From the NCBI GenBank assembly GCA_049625305.1, contig JBMZVD010000061.1, forward strand, positions 1 through 13,412: a stretch of DNA of 13,412 bases, written 5' to 3'. This DNA comes from Flavicella sp049625305 (lineage in GTDB: Bacteria > Bacteroidota > Bacteroidia > Flavobacteriales > Flavobacteriaceae). Under the pieces are notes generated by a model. That model made no database searches, was not told the DNA's origin, and worked only from the letters and a program-made list of their open reading frames with translations. A program made the translations under genes and the position numbers. Numbering within the stretch: the first letter of the stretch is position 1; each line of letters opens with the position of its first letter. This document shows positions 1-6,282 of this stretch, one piece after another.

Positions 1-36
1 TTCGTCTGTAAAACTATTTTTTAGATTGAATTTCAT
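1..36 (-). CDS. Start of a leftward gene, possibly SelO/YdiU-family protein AMPylase (partial)
   Basis: An ATG on the minus strand at 36-34 opens a frame that runs off the left edge of the window and reads MKFNLKNSFTDE. Twelve codons are too few for a firm call. The pattern resembles the N terminus of Bacteroidota SelO (YdiU) proteins, which begin in a similar way and continue with an LPAD motif. SelO is a pseudokinase-fold enzyme that transfers AMP to protein hydroxyl groups. The gene would be divergent from the eamA-family gene, with 145 bases between the two starts. That this is a real start is inferred from the open frame, the divergent layout and the resemblance to family N termini. The identification as SelO is tentative. 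Confidence 0.4.
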   Translation of the reverse strand, partial: MKFNLKNSFTDE

Positions 37-141
37 CCTTTATTGCGGTGTGAATTTGTATTCCGTAATAGAAAATACTTACAAAGTAAAAATACAATTA
101 TTCTTTTGTTCTTATTCAAAATTTTATGAAGTTTTAGAATG

Positions 142-159
142 TTTACAAGCTTATGTAAA
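142..159. repeat. Inverted repeat TTTACA-N6-TGTAAA, possible operator
   Basis: Two perfect 6-base arms (142-147 and 154-159) are separated by AGCTTA. The centre lies about 20 bases before the likely -7 box and 31 bases before the EamA ATG, where a dimeric regulator would contact the promoter. The N6 spacing resembles CRP/FNR-type sites, but the half-site differs from the E. coli consensus. The operator role is inferred from symmetry and position only. Confidence 0.35.
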
Positions 160-169
160 TTAGAAGCGG

Positions 170-177
170 CATCTTTG
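170..177 (+). promoter_or_regulatory. Likely -7 promoter element of the EamA transporter gene
   Basis: CATCTTTG matches seven of the eight positions of the TAnnTTTG consensus and ends four bases before the ATG at 182. Transcription in Bacteroidota starts a few bases after this element, so the mRNA would begin at or next to the start codon. No clear -33 TTG is visible, which lowers confidence. Confidence 0.35.
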
Positions 178-181
178 CAAG

Positions 182-1093
182 ATGAAAAATAAATCAGTTA
201 CATATTTAGGTATATTTCTAGCATTGATTGGTGTGGTATTGTTTTCTACCAAAGCAATTTTCGTCAAGTTAGCATATGAATACGGTGTAGATACGATAAC
301 TTTACTTTTGTTGAGGATGCTTTTTTCTATGCCTGTCTATGTGGTGGTTTTGGTGTTCTTGAAAAAGAAAACTCTTATTAGTTTAAAGTTTAAGGACTAT
401 TTTTGGTTGTTCTTCTTTTCATTTGTTGGCTATTATCTAGCGAGTTACTTTGACTTTATAGGTTTGCGTTATATTAAGGCAGGTTTAGAGCGTGTTGTAC
501 TTTTTGTGTATCCAACACTTGTTTTATTGTTAGGTCGACTTTTTTTGAAGGTAAAAGTAACTCGTGCTCAGTTGTTAGCCATAGTATTGACTTATATAGG
601 AGTTATCATCGCTTTTTATAATGAGTTGAGCTATGGAGGTAATGAGGTGTATATTGGAGTTTCATTTGTTTTTTTTAGTGCTCTTACTTATGCAATGTAT
701 CTTGTTGGTAGTGGTTGGTTATTGCCAAGATTTGGAGTATTACGCTACACTTCTTATGCCATGCTGGCTGCTACGTTTTGTGTTTTTGTTCATTATTTGA
801 GCGTGCCAACGGATTCACTATTTTCTTACGAATCTGAAGTGTATTACTTGGGGGGAGCAATGGCTTTATTTTCTACTGTAATTCCTTCTTTTTTTGTATC
901 AAAAGCGATCAAGATGATTGGAAGTGGAAATTTTTCTATCATCGGTAGTGTGGGACCTATAACGACCCTAATTTTGGCAAATATATTTTTAGGAGAATTA
1001 TTCTCTAGCCATCAAATTATAGGTACTGTCATTGTGATTACAGGAGTATTGTTACTGTCTAGATCAGAGATAAAAAAGAGTAATCAAATATAA
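182..1093 (+). CDS. EamA/DMT-superfamily inner-membrane transporter
   Basis: This 303-residue protein is almost entirely hydrophobic, with about ten predicted membrane segments. They fall into two repeated halves of roughly five (about residues 8-146 and 158-295), the layout of EamA (drug/metabolite transporter) permeases. Positive residues cluster in the loops, for example KKK near residue 61, and the C terminus is basic. The first half carries the family-typical start of a helix followed by FSTKAIFVKLAYEYG. The substrate cannot be read from sequence; family members export amino acids, nucleosides or other metabolites. The start at 182 fits the family, because the first helix begins a few residues later. 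The gene converges on the DUF4258 gene with one base between the stop codons. A palindrome and a near-consensus -7 box precede it. Confidence 0.85.
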   Translation: MKNKSVTYLGIFLALIGVVLFSTKAIFVKLAYEYGVDTITLLLLRMLFSMPVYVVVLVFLKKKTLISLKFKDYFWLFFFSFVGYYLASYFDFIGLRYIKAGLERVVLFVYPTLVLLLGRLFLKVKVTRAQLLAIVLTYIGVIIAFYNELSYGGNEVYIGVSFVFFSALTYAMYLVGSGWLLPRFGVLRYTSYAMLAATFCVFVHYLSVPTDSLFSYESEVYYLGGAMALFSTVIPSFFVSKAIKMIGSGNFSIIGSVGPITTLILANIFLGELFSSHQIIGTVIVITGVLLLSRSEIKKSNQI

Positions 1094-1107
1094 GTTAGTT
1101 GATTATT
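1079..1107. terminator. Bidirectional hairpin at convergent stop codons
   Basis: TAATCAA (1081-1087) and TTGATTA (1099-1105) form a perfect 7-bp stem around an 11-base loop, extendable by two pairs, one of them G-U. The loop contains both stop codons, the EamA TAA (1091-1093) and the leftward TAA (1097-1095). On the minus strand the stem is followed by a six-T run (1077-1072), as expected for intrinsic termination of the leftward operon. The plus-strand tail is a poorer ATTTCTTC. Confidence 0.4.
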
Positions 1108-1472
1108 ATTTCTTCAAAAGTTGCAGTTGAATCACATCTTTTGATGCGCATTGCTACTTCTTTGTCTTGGAGTGTGCCATACAATTGATAAGTTTGACAA
1201 GGTTGACTTGTGTCTGTCATACTTTCAGAAAAATTTACATCACTCTCTTCGAGTAAGTAGGCCATGCGCAGGGAATCAATCCCGTGTATTTGAAGGGCTT
1301 CTTTTGCTTGTGAGGAAAATATTCTATAAGGTTTTACGCGAATACTTTTTAGTGTTCTTGCATCAGGTCCGTATGGAAACTTGATCTGTTTTTTCTTTGC
1401 GATAAAGAAAACCAATCCAATTCCAAAAAAGGAACCAACAATAAAATAAAAAGCGCGTTTTGCTAAGTTCAT
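1095..1472 (-). CDS. Small membrane-anchored DUF4258-type protein, function unknown
   Basis: This 125-residue protein has one N-terminal hydrophobic segment (about residues 7-25) followed by a basic KKK. It is therefore probably an inner-membrane anchor with a soluble C-terminal domain, or an uncleaved signal. The soluble part contains a PYGPDARTLKSIRVKPYR stretch (about 34-50), then a region with alternating hydrophobic and charged residues (about 55-120). This resembles the DUF4258 domain of Flavobacteriia proteins found beside alanine dehydrogenase genes. No catalytic motif is evident. It is the last gene of the leftward cluster, 95 bases after the alanine-dehydrogenase-like gene, and may have its own control because a tandem near-palindromic repeat lies just upstream (1491-1520). 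The DUF4258 assignment comes from recall of related proteins and is moderately sure; the function is not known. Confidence 0.7.
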   Translation of the reverse strand: MNLAKRAFYFIVGSFFGIGLVFFIAKKKQIKFPYGPDARTLKSIRVKPYRIFSSQAKEALQIHGIDSLRMAYLLEESDVNFSESMTDTSQPCQTYQLYGTLQDKEVAMRIKRCDSTATFEEIIIN

Positions 1473-1490
1473 ACGTGAATATTTATGGGC

Positions 1491-1520
1491 TGTAAAATTA
1501 CAATTATATGTGAAATTACA
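1491..1520. repeat. Tandem pair of near-palindromic 12-mers upstream of the DUF4258 gene
   Basis: TGTAAAATTACA (1491-1502) and TGTGAAATTACA (1509-1520) differ at one base and are offset by 18 bases. The first is a perfect TGTAA-AA-TTACA palindrome. The pair begins 19 bases upstream of the leftward gene's ATG, inside a 95-base gap. A TAATTTTA box on the minus strand (1499-1492), one base off TAnnTTTG, lies inside the first copy. The layout suggests two regulator sites over a promoter, but this is inferred from pattern alone. Confidence 0.4.
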
Positions 1521-1567
1521 CTCGAAATAATAAAAATTCTTTCAATGAGAAATAGTGAGTTTAAAGT

Positions 1568-2767
1568 TTAAAATATGAGCAAGTTTATGTCTTTATAGGG
1601 TATGTTGAACCAATCACTCACTGCCTTGTTGGTTAAAATACCATGGTATAAGTACATACCTGTGCGAAGAACTCGTTCTCTTTTCATTGCGCATTCAAAT
1701 CCACCCTCTTCGGCAATATGTATTAAAAATGGCGTAAAAATATTACTGATAGATATGGTTGCAGTTCTAGCGTATTTTGAAGGAATATTAGGTACACAAT
1801 AGTGGATAACATCGTGCTTAGTAAAAGTAGGATTGCTATGGGTGGTTACTTCAGAGGTTTCCACACAACCTCCATGATCGATACTCACATCCACAATAAC
1901 TGCTCCGGGTTTCATGATTTGTACTAAATCTTCGGTTACTACAATTGGCGATCTAGATTTTCCTCGAATTGCTCCAATACAAACATCACAACGCATCAAT
2001 GCTTTCTGAAGTGTTCTTGGTTGTAATGTAGAGGTAAAAATAGGTGTAGAAATATTTTGTTGTAAACGTCTCAATTTAGAAATGGAATTATCAAATACTT
2101 TAACAGAAGCCCCTAATCCAATGGCAGATTTTGTAGCATTTAAACCAACAGTACCCGCACCAATAATAACAACTTCAGCTGGTGGTACACCACCAATATT
2201 TCCAAAAAGCAATCCGTTTCCTTCGTTTTGATTGCTCATAGTCTCTGCTGCAATTAATACAGAGGCAGTTCCGGCAATCTCACTTAAAGATTGCACAATA
2301 GGATACATGCCTTCGCTGTCTTTGATGTAATCAAAAGCAATGGCTGATATTTTCTTTTGAGACAAAGCTTCAAAATACTCTTTAGATTGTGTTTTTATTT
2401 GTAAAGAAGAAACCAGTAAGGTTTGTGGTTTCATATAGGAAATCTCTGTAAGACTTGGTGGTGCAATTTTTAGAATCATAGAACATCCAAAAACATCTTC
2501 AGGACTGTATACTATTTTTGCTCCAGCATCCGAATAATTTTTGTCTGTAAAGTTTGCTGATTCTCCAGCACCAGACTCTACAACAATTCTATGGCCATTT
2601 TGAGTCATTGCACTCACTGCATCAGGAGTCAAACATATTCTTCTTTCTTCAAAGAAAGTTTCCTTTGGTAGTCCAATATAAAATTCATCTTTTTGTTTTT
2701 GAATTTCTAATTTTTCTTCTTGAGGAATTAAATCTTCTTTGCTAAAAGGTGAAAAATGCGTGCTCAT
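1568..2767 (-). CDS. ald: Alanine dehydrogenase-like NAD(P)-binding protein
   Basis: This 399-residue protein belongs to the alanine dehydrogenase / PntA family. Residues 1-28 are a polar extension absent from classical Ald. The N-terminal catalytic half begins with IGLPKETFFEERRICLTP (31-48), where R43 matches the pyruvate-binding Arg15 of the M. tuberculosis enzyme. The NAD(P) Rossmann fold has GAGTVG (203-208) and an acidic D226 after the second strand, favouring NAD. IDHGG (D297) and CVPNIP (N327) match the family's Asp270 and Asn300. However, the positions of Lys75 and His96 read A102 and Q123, so L-alanine oxidation to pyruvate and ammonia cannot be taken for granted. I recall close Bacteroidota relatives also having Gln in place of the His. 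It is probably co-transcribed with tsaE, 28 bases upstream. No pntB partner is present, which argues against transhydrogenase. Confidence 0.85.
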   Translation of the reverse strand: MSTHFSPFSKEDLIPQEEKLEIQKQKDEFYIGLPKETFFEERRICLTPDAVSAMTQNGHRIVVESGAGESANFTDKNYSDAGAKIVYSPEDVFGCSMILKIAPPSLTEISYMKPQTLLVSSLQIKTQSKEYFEALSQKKISAIAFDYIKDSEGMYPIVQSLSEIAGTASVLIAAETMSNQNEGNGLLFGNIGGVPPAEVVIIGAGTVGLNATKSAIGLGASVKVFDNSISKLRRLQQNISTPIFTSTLQPRTLQKALMRCDVCIGAIRGKSRSPIVVTEDLVQIMKPGAVIVDVSIDHGGCVETSEVTTHSNPTFTKHDVIHYCVPNIPSKYARTATISISNIFTPFLIHIAEEGGFECAMKRERVLRTGMYLYHGILTNKAVSDWFNIPYKDINLLIF

Positions 2768-2795
2768 TTTTTTGTTATCTGAATTAGAAGTAAAA

Positions 2796-3215
2796 CTATT
2801 TAGTATGATTTTCTATACGTAAGTTTCTAGAATTGTCCTCGTTTATAGTCAAATACAAACTAGTACTTTCTAAAGGTAGTAAATTTTTGATGGACGAAGG
2901 CCATTCAATCAAACACCATGCATCGCTGTTAAAATAGTCTTCTATACCAATATCATAGGCCTCTTCTTCGTTATTAATTCGATAAAAATCAAAATGATAG
3001 ACGGTTTCGTAATTGCTTGATTGATACTCGTTTACAAGCGAGAATGTTGGAGAGCTAGCAGTGTCTTTTACTCCTAATTGTTTCACCAACTCTTTAATCA
3101 AAGTTGTTTTTCCAAGTCCCATCTCTCCGTAAAAGAGAAGGGTTTTGTGTTTAGAGGCTGTCAATATTTTTGCAGCTACTTCAGATAAATCCTCTAAATT
3201 GTATTGAATTGTCAT
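2796..3215 (-). CDS. tsaE: tRNA t6A37 biosynthesis ATPase TsaE
   Basis: This 139-residue protein has the full length and motif order of TsaE, the ATPase partner of the TsaB-TsaD complex. That complex attaches threonylcarbamoyl to A37 of ANN-decoding tRNAs in the cytoplasm. The Walker A motif is GEMGLGKTT (30-38). SPTFSLVNEY (55-64) corresponds to the family's SPTY/F switch-like motif. HFDFYRI (74-80), GIEDYF (90-95) and LIEWP (102-106) follow in the expected places. The start is supported by the short N terminus and by a TATTTTTG promoter-like box 18 bases upstream. The gene lies between porX and the alanine-dehydrogenase-like gene on the same strand, 98 bases after porX. MtaB, which acts on the product of this pathway, is encoded at the right end of the window. 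Confidence 0.95.
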   Translation of the reverse strand: MTIQYNLEDLSEVAAKILTASKHKTLLFYGEMGLGKTTLIKELVKQLGVKDTASSPTFSLVNEYQSSNYETVYHFDFYRINNEEEAYDIGIEDYFNSDAWCLIEWPSSIKNLLPLESTSLYLTINEDNSRNLRIENHTK

Positions 3216-3233
3216 AAAAACTTAATCTTTTCA

Positions 3234-3241
3234 CAAAAATA
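3234..3241 (-). promoter_or_regulatory. Likely -7 promoter element of tsaE
   Basis: Read on the minus strand, 3241-3234 is TATTTTTG, a full match to TAnnTTTG, ending 18 bases before the tsaE ATG. No -33 TTG is visible at 17-23 bases. It would allow tsaE and the downstream genes to be transcribed independently of porX. Confidence 0.4.
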
Positions 3242-3313
3242 TACAAATGATTTAATTTTAGTTTATTAAATATATCAATTTTAGCAATTGAAACTGAAGA
3301 TTTATAAGAAGTA

Positions 3314-4861
3314 TTATTTTGGTTCAAATATCGCACAAGGAATGATCATTTCTTCCAAAGAGATTCCTCCGTGTTGGTAAGTGTTTTTATAGTATTTTAC
3401 AAAGTGGTTGTAATTGTTAGGATACGCGAAAAACAAGTCCTCTTTTGCAAATACATAAGAACTATTCATGTGCTGTGTTGGGAGAAAGATATCTTTAGGA
3501 TTTTTTACAGCATACACATTCTTTTCTTCGTAAGTAAGACTTTTTCCAGTTTTATATCTCAAATTGGAGCTGATGGATTTGTTTCCTATTACTTTTGAAG
3601 GAGTCTTGCAATTAATGGTTCCGTGATCGGTTGTAATTACGAGTTGCATTCCAGCTTTTTGCGCTTTTTGAATTGTACTAAATATAGGAGAGTTTTTAAA
3701 CCAACTTAATGTAAGAGATCTATAAGCCTTATCGTTTCCAGCAAGTTCTTTGATGACATCTAGTTCAGTTTTTGAATGTGATAACATGTCTACAAAATTG
3801 TATACAATTATGGACAAGTCATTCGACTTGAATTGGTTGAAGTTTGAGTCAATTTCTTTGGCTCCCTTTAATGTGGTAACTTTTTGATAGTCAGTTTTTA
3901 ATTCAGGTTTTAGGCGTTTGATTTGAGCGTCTAAAAACTCTTTCTCGTAAAGGTTTTTTCCTCCTTCATCTTCATCGTTTTTCCAATATTCAGGATGCTT
4001 TTTTTCCATTTCCACCGGTGTCAATCCAGAAAAGAGTGCATTTCTAGCATATTGAGTTGCTGTTGGAAGTATACTTAAATATGGGGTTTCACTTGTTTTT
4101 TTATAAAAAGGGCTTAGATGGCTTTCTAGAGTTTTCCATTGGTCATATCTCAAATTGTCAATTACCAATAGTAGGGTTCCATTTGGATTGGTCATATTGG
4201 GCAGTACTACTTCTTTTATCAAAGTATGTGAAAAAACAGGTCTGTCAGGAGCCGTTAATAGCTCTTGGTAATTGTTTTTGATAAATTTAAAAAATAAGCT
4301 GTTTGCTTCTTGTTTTTGACTTTCAAGAATACTCAGCATGCCACTATCGTCAATGTTTTCGAGTTCTAATTCCCAAAACAACAATTTTTGATACAATTCA
4401 ATCCATTCTTGGTAACTATTTGTCATTGCCAGGTCCATAGCTATTTTTCTAAATTCCTGTTGGTAATTGGAAGTGGTTTTTTCAGAAACTAACCTTGAAT
4501 GGTCTAGGTTTTTTTTGAGACTAAGTAAGATTTGATTAGGATTGACGGGCTTGATTAAGTAATCTGCAATTTTAGAACCAATTGCATCTTCCATGATGTA
4601 TTCTTCTTCAGATTTGGTAATCATAATTACAGGAAGATTCGGTTTAGAGTTTTTTATTTCTGTCAAAGTTTCAATACCTGTAATACCAGGCATGTTTTCG
4701 TCAAGAAAGACTACATCGTAATTGTTTTCTTCAATCATGTCTATCGCATCTGAACCATTTGTTGCCTTCGAAACCGAATAATTTTTAGCTTCTAAAAATA
4801 GAATATGTGGTTTTAAAAGTTCGATTTCATCGTCTACCCAAAGAATATGTATATTTTTCAT
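3314..4861 (-). CDS. porX: PorX-type response regulator with PglZ phosphatase/phosphodiesterase domain
   Basis: This 515-residue protein has a CheY-like receiver at about residues 1-120. It shows the acidic pair D10/D11, the phosphoacceptor D54 in FLDENMPG, T82 and K104, all complete for phosphorylation. A helical linker follows (about 125-205), then a PglZ domain of the alkaline phosphatase superfamily (about 205-515). Candidate zinc ligands and nucleophile are D235, T267/T269 in LPTATQYARN, D358 and H362 in FVDMLSHSK, D412-H413 in TTDHGT, and H497 in YQHGG. This architecture is PorX. With the sensor PorY it controls type IX secretion in Porphyromonas and gliding relatives, and it has been reported to hydrolyse oligonucleotides. 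It is divergent from the HD phosphohydrolase gene across 152 bases. A TATATTTA box at 4916-4909 (minus) might be its -7 element. No porY or other T9SS gene is in the window. Confidence 0.93.
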   Translation of the reverse strand: MKNIHILWVDDEIELLKPHILFLEAKNYSVSKATNGSDAIDMIEENNYDVVFLDENMPGITGIETLTEIKNSKPNLPVIMITKSEEEYIMEDAIGSKIADYLIKPVNPNQILLSLKKNLDHSRLVSEKTTSNYQQEFRKIAMDLAMTNSYQEWIELYQKLLFWELELENIDDSGMLSILESQKQEANSLFFKFIKNNYQELLTAPDRPVFSHTLIKEVVLPNMTNPNGTLLLVIDNLRYDQWKTLESHLSPFYKKTSETPYLSILPTATQYARNALFSGLTPVEMEKKHPEYWKNDEDEGGKNLYEKEFLDAQIKRLKPELKTDYQKVTTLKGAKEIDSNFNQFKSNDLSIIVYNFVDMLSHSKTELDVIKELAGNDKAYRSLTLSWFKNSPIFSTIQKAQKAGMQLVITTDHGTINCKTPSKVIGNKSISSNLRYKTGKSLTYEEKNVYAVKNPKDIFLPTQHMNSSYVFAKEDLFFAYPNNYNHFVKYYKNTYQHGGISLEEMIIPCAIFEPK

Positions 4862-5013
4862 CTGCGAATTGTTTTATTGTTGTGTTTTTAATTACTAAAA
4901 GGGTTTTTTAAATATATACCTTTTAAAGGAAAGTTTTTACTAATAAGCCAAAAACCTTACAGACGTCTCACAAAGATTACTATATTTGTTTTAATTAATA
5001 AACTACTGTATAA
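4862..5013. promoter_or_regulatory. Divergent porX / HD-hydrolase intergenic region
   Basis: This is 152 bases of AT-rich sequence between divergent starts. It contains a CCTTT-T-AAAGG palindrome (4919-4929), an AGACGTCT perfect palindrome (4961-4968) and a TATATTTG box (4981-4988) facing the HD gene. A possible TATATTTA box faces porX (4916-4909, minus strand). The region probably holds both promoters, and binding at either palindrome could affect both genes. Confidence 0.5.
4981..4988 (+). promoter_or_regulatory. Likely -7 promoter element of the HD-hydrolase gene
   Basis: TATATTTG is a full match to TAnnTTTG and ends 25 bases before the TTG start at 5014, giving a short leader of roughly 20 bases. 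The -33 TTG is not evident. The palindrome AGACGTCT sits 12 bases upstream, between the positions of the two promoter elements. Confidence 0.4.
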
Positions 5014-6243
5014 TTGATACCTATTAAGACGAATAAACTCAAAATACTAAACGATCCAATTTATGGGTTTATTACGATACCTAATGCATTAATTTTCGAT
5101 TTAATAGAACACTCTTATTTTCAACGTTTAAGGAGAATTTCTCAGGTTGGTCTTTCGTATTTGGTATATCCAGGTGCACACCATACTCGTTTTCATCATG
5201 CCATTGGATGTATGCATTTGATGCAAAAAGCAATACAAGTTTTAAGATCCAAAGGAATTTTTATATCTGAAGATGAATCCAATGCTTTGTGTATTGCCAT
5301 ATTGCTTCATGACATTGGCCATGGGCCTTTTTCACATGCCCTAGAGCACAGTATAGTGACTGGCATTAGTCATGAAGAAATTTCTTTGTTCTATATGAAA
5401 GAGCTGAACAATGAGTTTTCAGGTAAATTATCGTTAGCAATAGAAATTTTTGAAGGGAATTACTCACGTAACTTTATGCATCAGCTTATTTCAAGTCAAT
5501 TAGATATGGATCGATTGGATTATCTAAAAAGAGATAGTTTTTACAGTGGTGTTGCTGAAGGTAATATCAATTCAGAACGATTAATTTCAATGTTAAATGT
5601 TGTAAACGATGAGTTGGTATTAGAAGAAAAAGGTATCTATTCTGCCGAAAAATTTATTGTTGGTAGGAGATTGATGTATTGGCAAGTTTATTTGCACAAA
5701 ACAGGTGTTGTAGCCGAAAGGATGTTGGTGAAATTGTTAAGGAGAGCCAATGAGTTATCTGTCAGTGGAGTAGAGCTTCCTGCAAGTAAGGCTTTTCAGT
5801 ATTTTTTAAAAAATCAAATAACCGAGGATACTTTTGATAATGAAACATTAAAAACCTTTGCTAAGTTAGATGATTACGATGTTTTATCAGCTATAAAAGA
5901 TTGGATAAGTCACGACGATATTGTGCTTTCTTCTTTTTCAAAAATGATTATCAATCGTAATTTATTGAAAATAGAAGTGAGCAACAAGCCATTTTCAGAT
6001 ACTTACTTTCAGGAAATAAAATTGAGGATACAAACTCAATTACAATTGAATGATGATGAAGTCTCCTATTTTGTTTTTACCGATATCATTAAAAATCAAG
6101 CATATGACCCGTCAAAAAGTAGGATAAATATTTATTTCAAAAATGGAGAAATTCATGATATTACTGATGCTTCGGACCAATTAAACATTCAAGCATTGAC
6201 AAAACCAGTAGTGAAATATTTAATTTGTTATCCTAAAAAATAG
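5014..6243 (+). CDS. HD-superfamily metal-dependent phosphohydrolase (COG1078 type)
   Basis: This 409-residue protein has an HD domain in the first half. Metal and phosphate ligands are visible as RFHHAIG (H61/H62), LLHDIGHGPFSH (H99, D100, H103, H108) and SQLDMDRLDYLKRD (161-174, with D164, D166 and D169). The opening NKLKILNDPIYGF (7-19) is the usual N-terminal signature of this family. Relatives are dNTP triphosphohydrolases or nucleotide phosphohydrolases, so the substrate is probably a nucleotide but cannot be fixed from sequence. No ATG is possible: a TAA stop at 5011-5013 directly precedes a TTG at 5014, and the first internal Met is residue 67, after conserved motifs. TTG 5014 is taken as the start, with ATT at 5023 the only comparable alternative. 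The gene is divergent from porX and 39 bases upstream of lpxD. Confidence 0.88.
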   Translation: MIPIKTNKLKILNDPIYGFITIPNALIFDLIEHSYFQRLRRISQVGLSYLVYPGAHHTRFHHAIGCMHLMQKAIQVLRSKGIFISEDESNALCIAILLHDIGHGPFSHALEHSIVTGISHEEISLFYMKELNNEFSGKLSLAIEIFEGNYSRNFMHQLISSQLDMDRLDYLKRDSFYSGVAEGNINSERLISMLNVVNDELVLEEKGIYSAEKFIVGRRLMYWQVYLHKTGVVAERMLVKLLRRANELSVSGVELPASKAFQYFLKNQITEDTFDNETLKTFAKLDDYDVLSAIKDWISHDDIVLSSFSKMIINRNLLKIEVSNKPFSDTYFQEIKLRIQTQLQLNDDEVSYFVFTDIIKNQAYDPSKSRINIYFKNGEIHDITDASDQLNIQALTKPVVKYLICYPKK

Positions 6244-6249
6244 AGGTAG

Positions 6250-6277
6250 TTTGGTACATATTATTTTTATACTTTTG
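6250..6277 (+). promoter_or_regulatory. Promoter of lpxD, TTTG-N16-TACTTTTG
   Basis: TTTG at 6250-6253 and TACTTTTG at 6270-6277 match the -33 and -7 elements of the Bacteroidota housekeeping promoter. The spacing is 16 bases, slightly short. The -7 box ends five bases before the lpxD ATG, so a transcript from it would have no leader or almost none. It would give the lipid A genes a promoter separate from the HD gene. Confidence 0.5.
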
Positions 6278-6282
6278 CTCTG

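Larger units (their letters stand above)
37..181. promoter_or_regulatory. Divergent intergenic region before the EamA transporter gene
   Basis: This is AT-rich non-coding sequence between two divergent starts. It contains an inverted repeat TTTACA-N6-TGTAAA at 142-159. A CATCTTTG box at 170-177 is one base off the Bacteroidota TAnnTTTG -7 consensus. On the minus strand a TTACTTTG-like box at 89-82 could serve the leftward gene, about 45 bases before its ATG. No good -33 TTG was found at the usual distance for either. Confidence 0.4.

Noticed and set aside
2554..2745. Rightward 63-codon frame opposite the alanine-dehydrogenase-like gene, and similar short frames opposite porX, lpxC and bshA
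   Set aside because: They lie wholly inside well-supported genes on the other strand, have low-complexity hydrophobic translations, and lack any recognisable motif or start context.
1568..2767. NAD(P) transhydrogenase alpha subunit (PntA) instead of an alanine-dehydrogenase-like protein
   Set aside because: PntA resemblance is limited to the two substituted positions; no membrane segments or pntB gene are present, and the DHGG and CVPNIP motifs fit the Ald group better.
3314..4861. PglZ domain as part of a BREX phage-defence system
   Set aside because: The protein starts with a complete CheY receiver and has the PorX layout; no brxA/B/C, methylase or Lon-like gene is nearby, and the neighbours are housekeeping genes.
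5014..6243. HD protein as E. coli-type Dgt dGTPase
   Set aside because: The NDPIYGF start, the length near 410 and the spacing of the HD motifs fit the COG1078 group; the Dgt-specific insertions are not seen.
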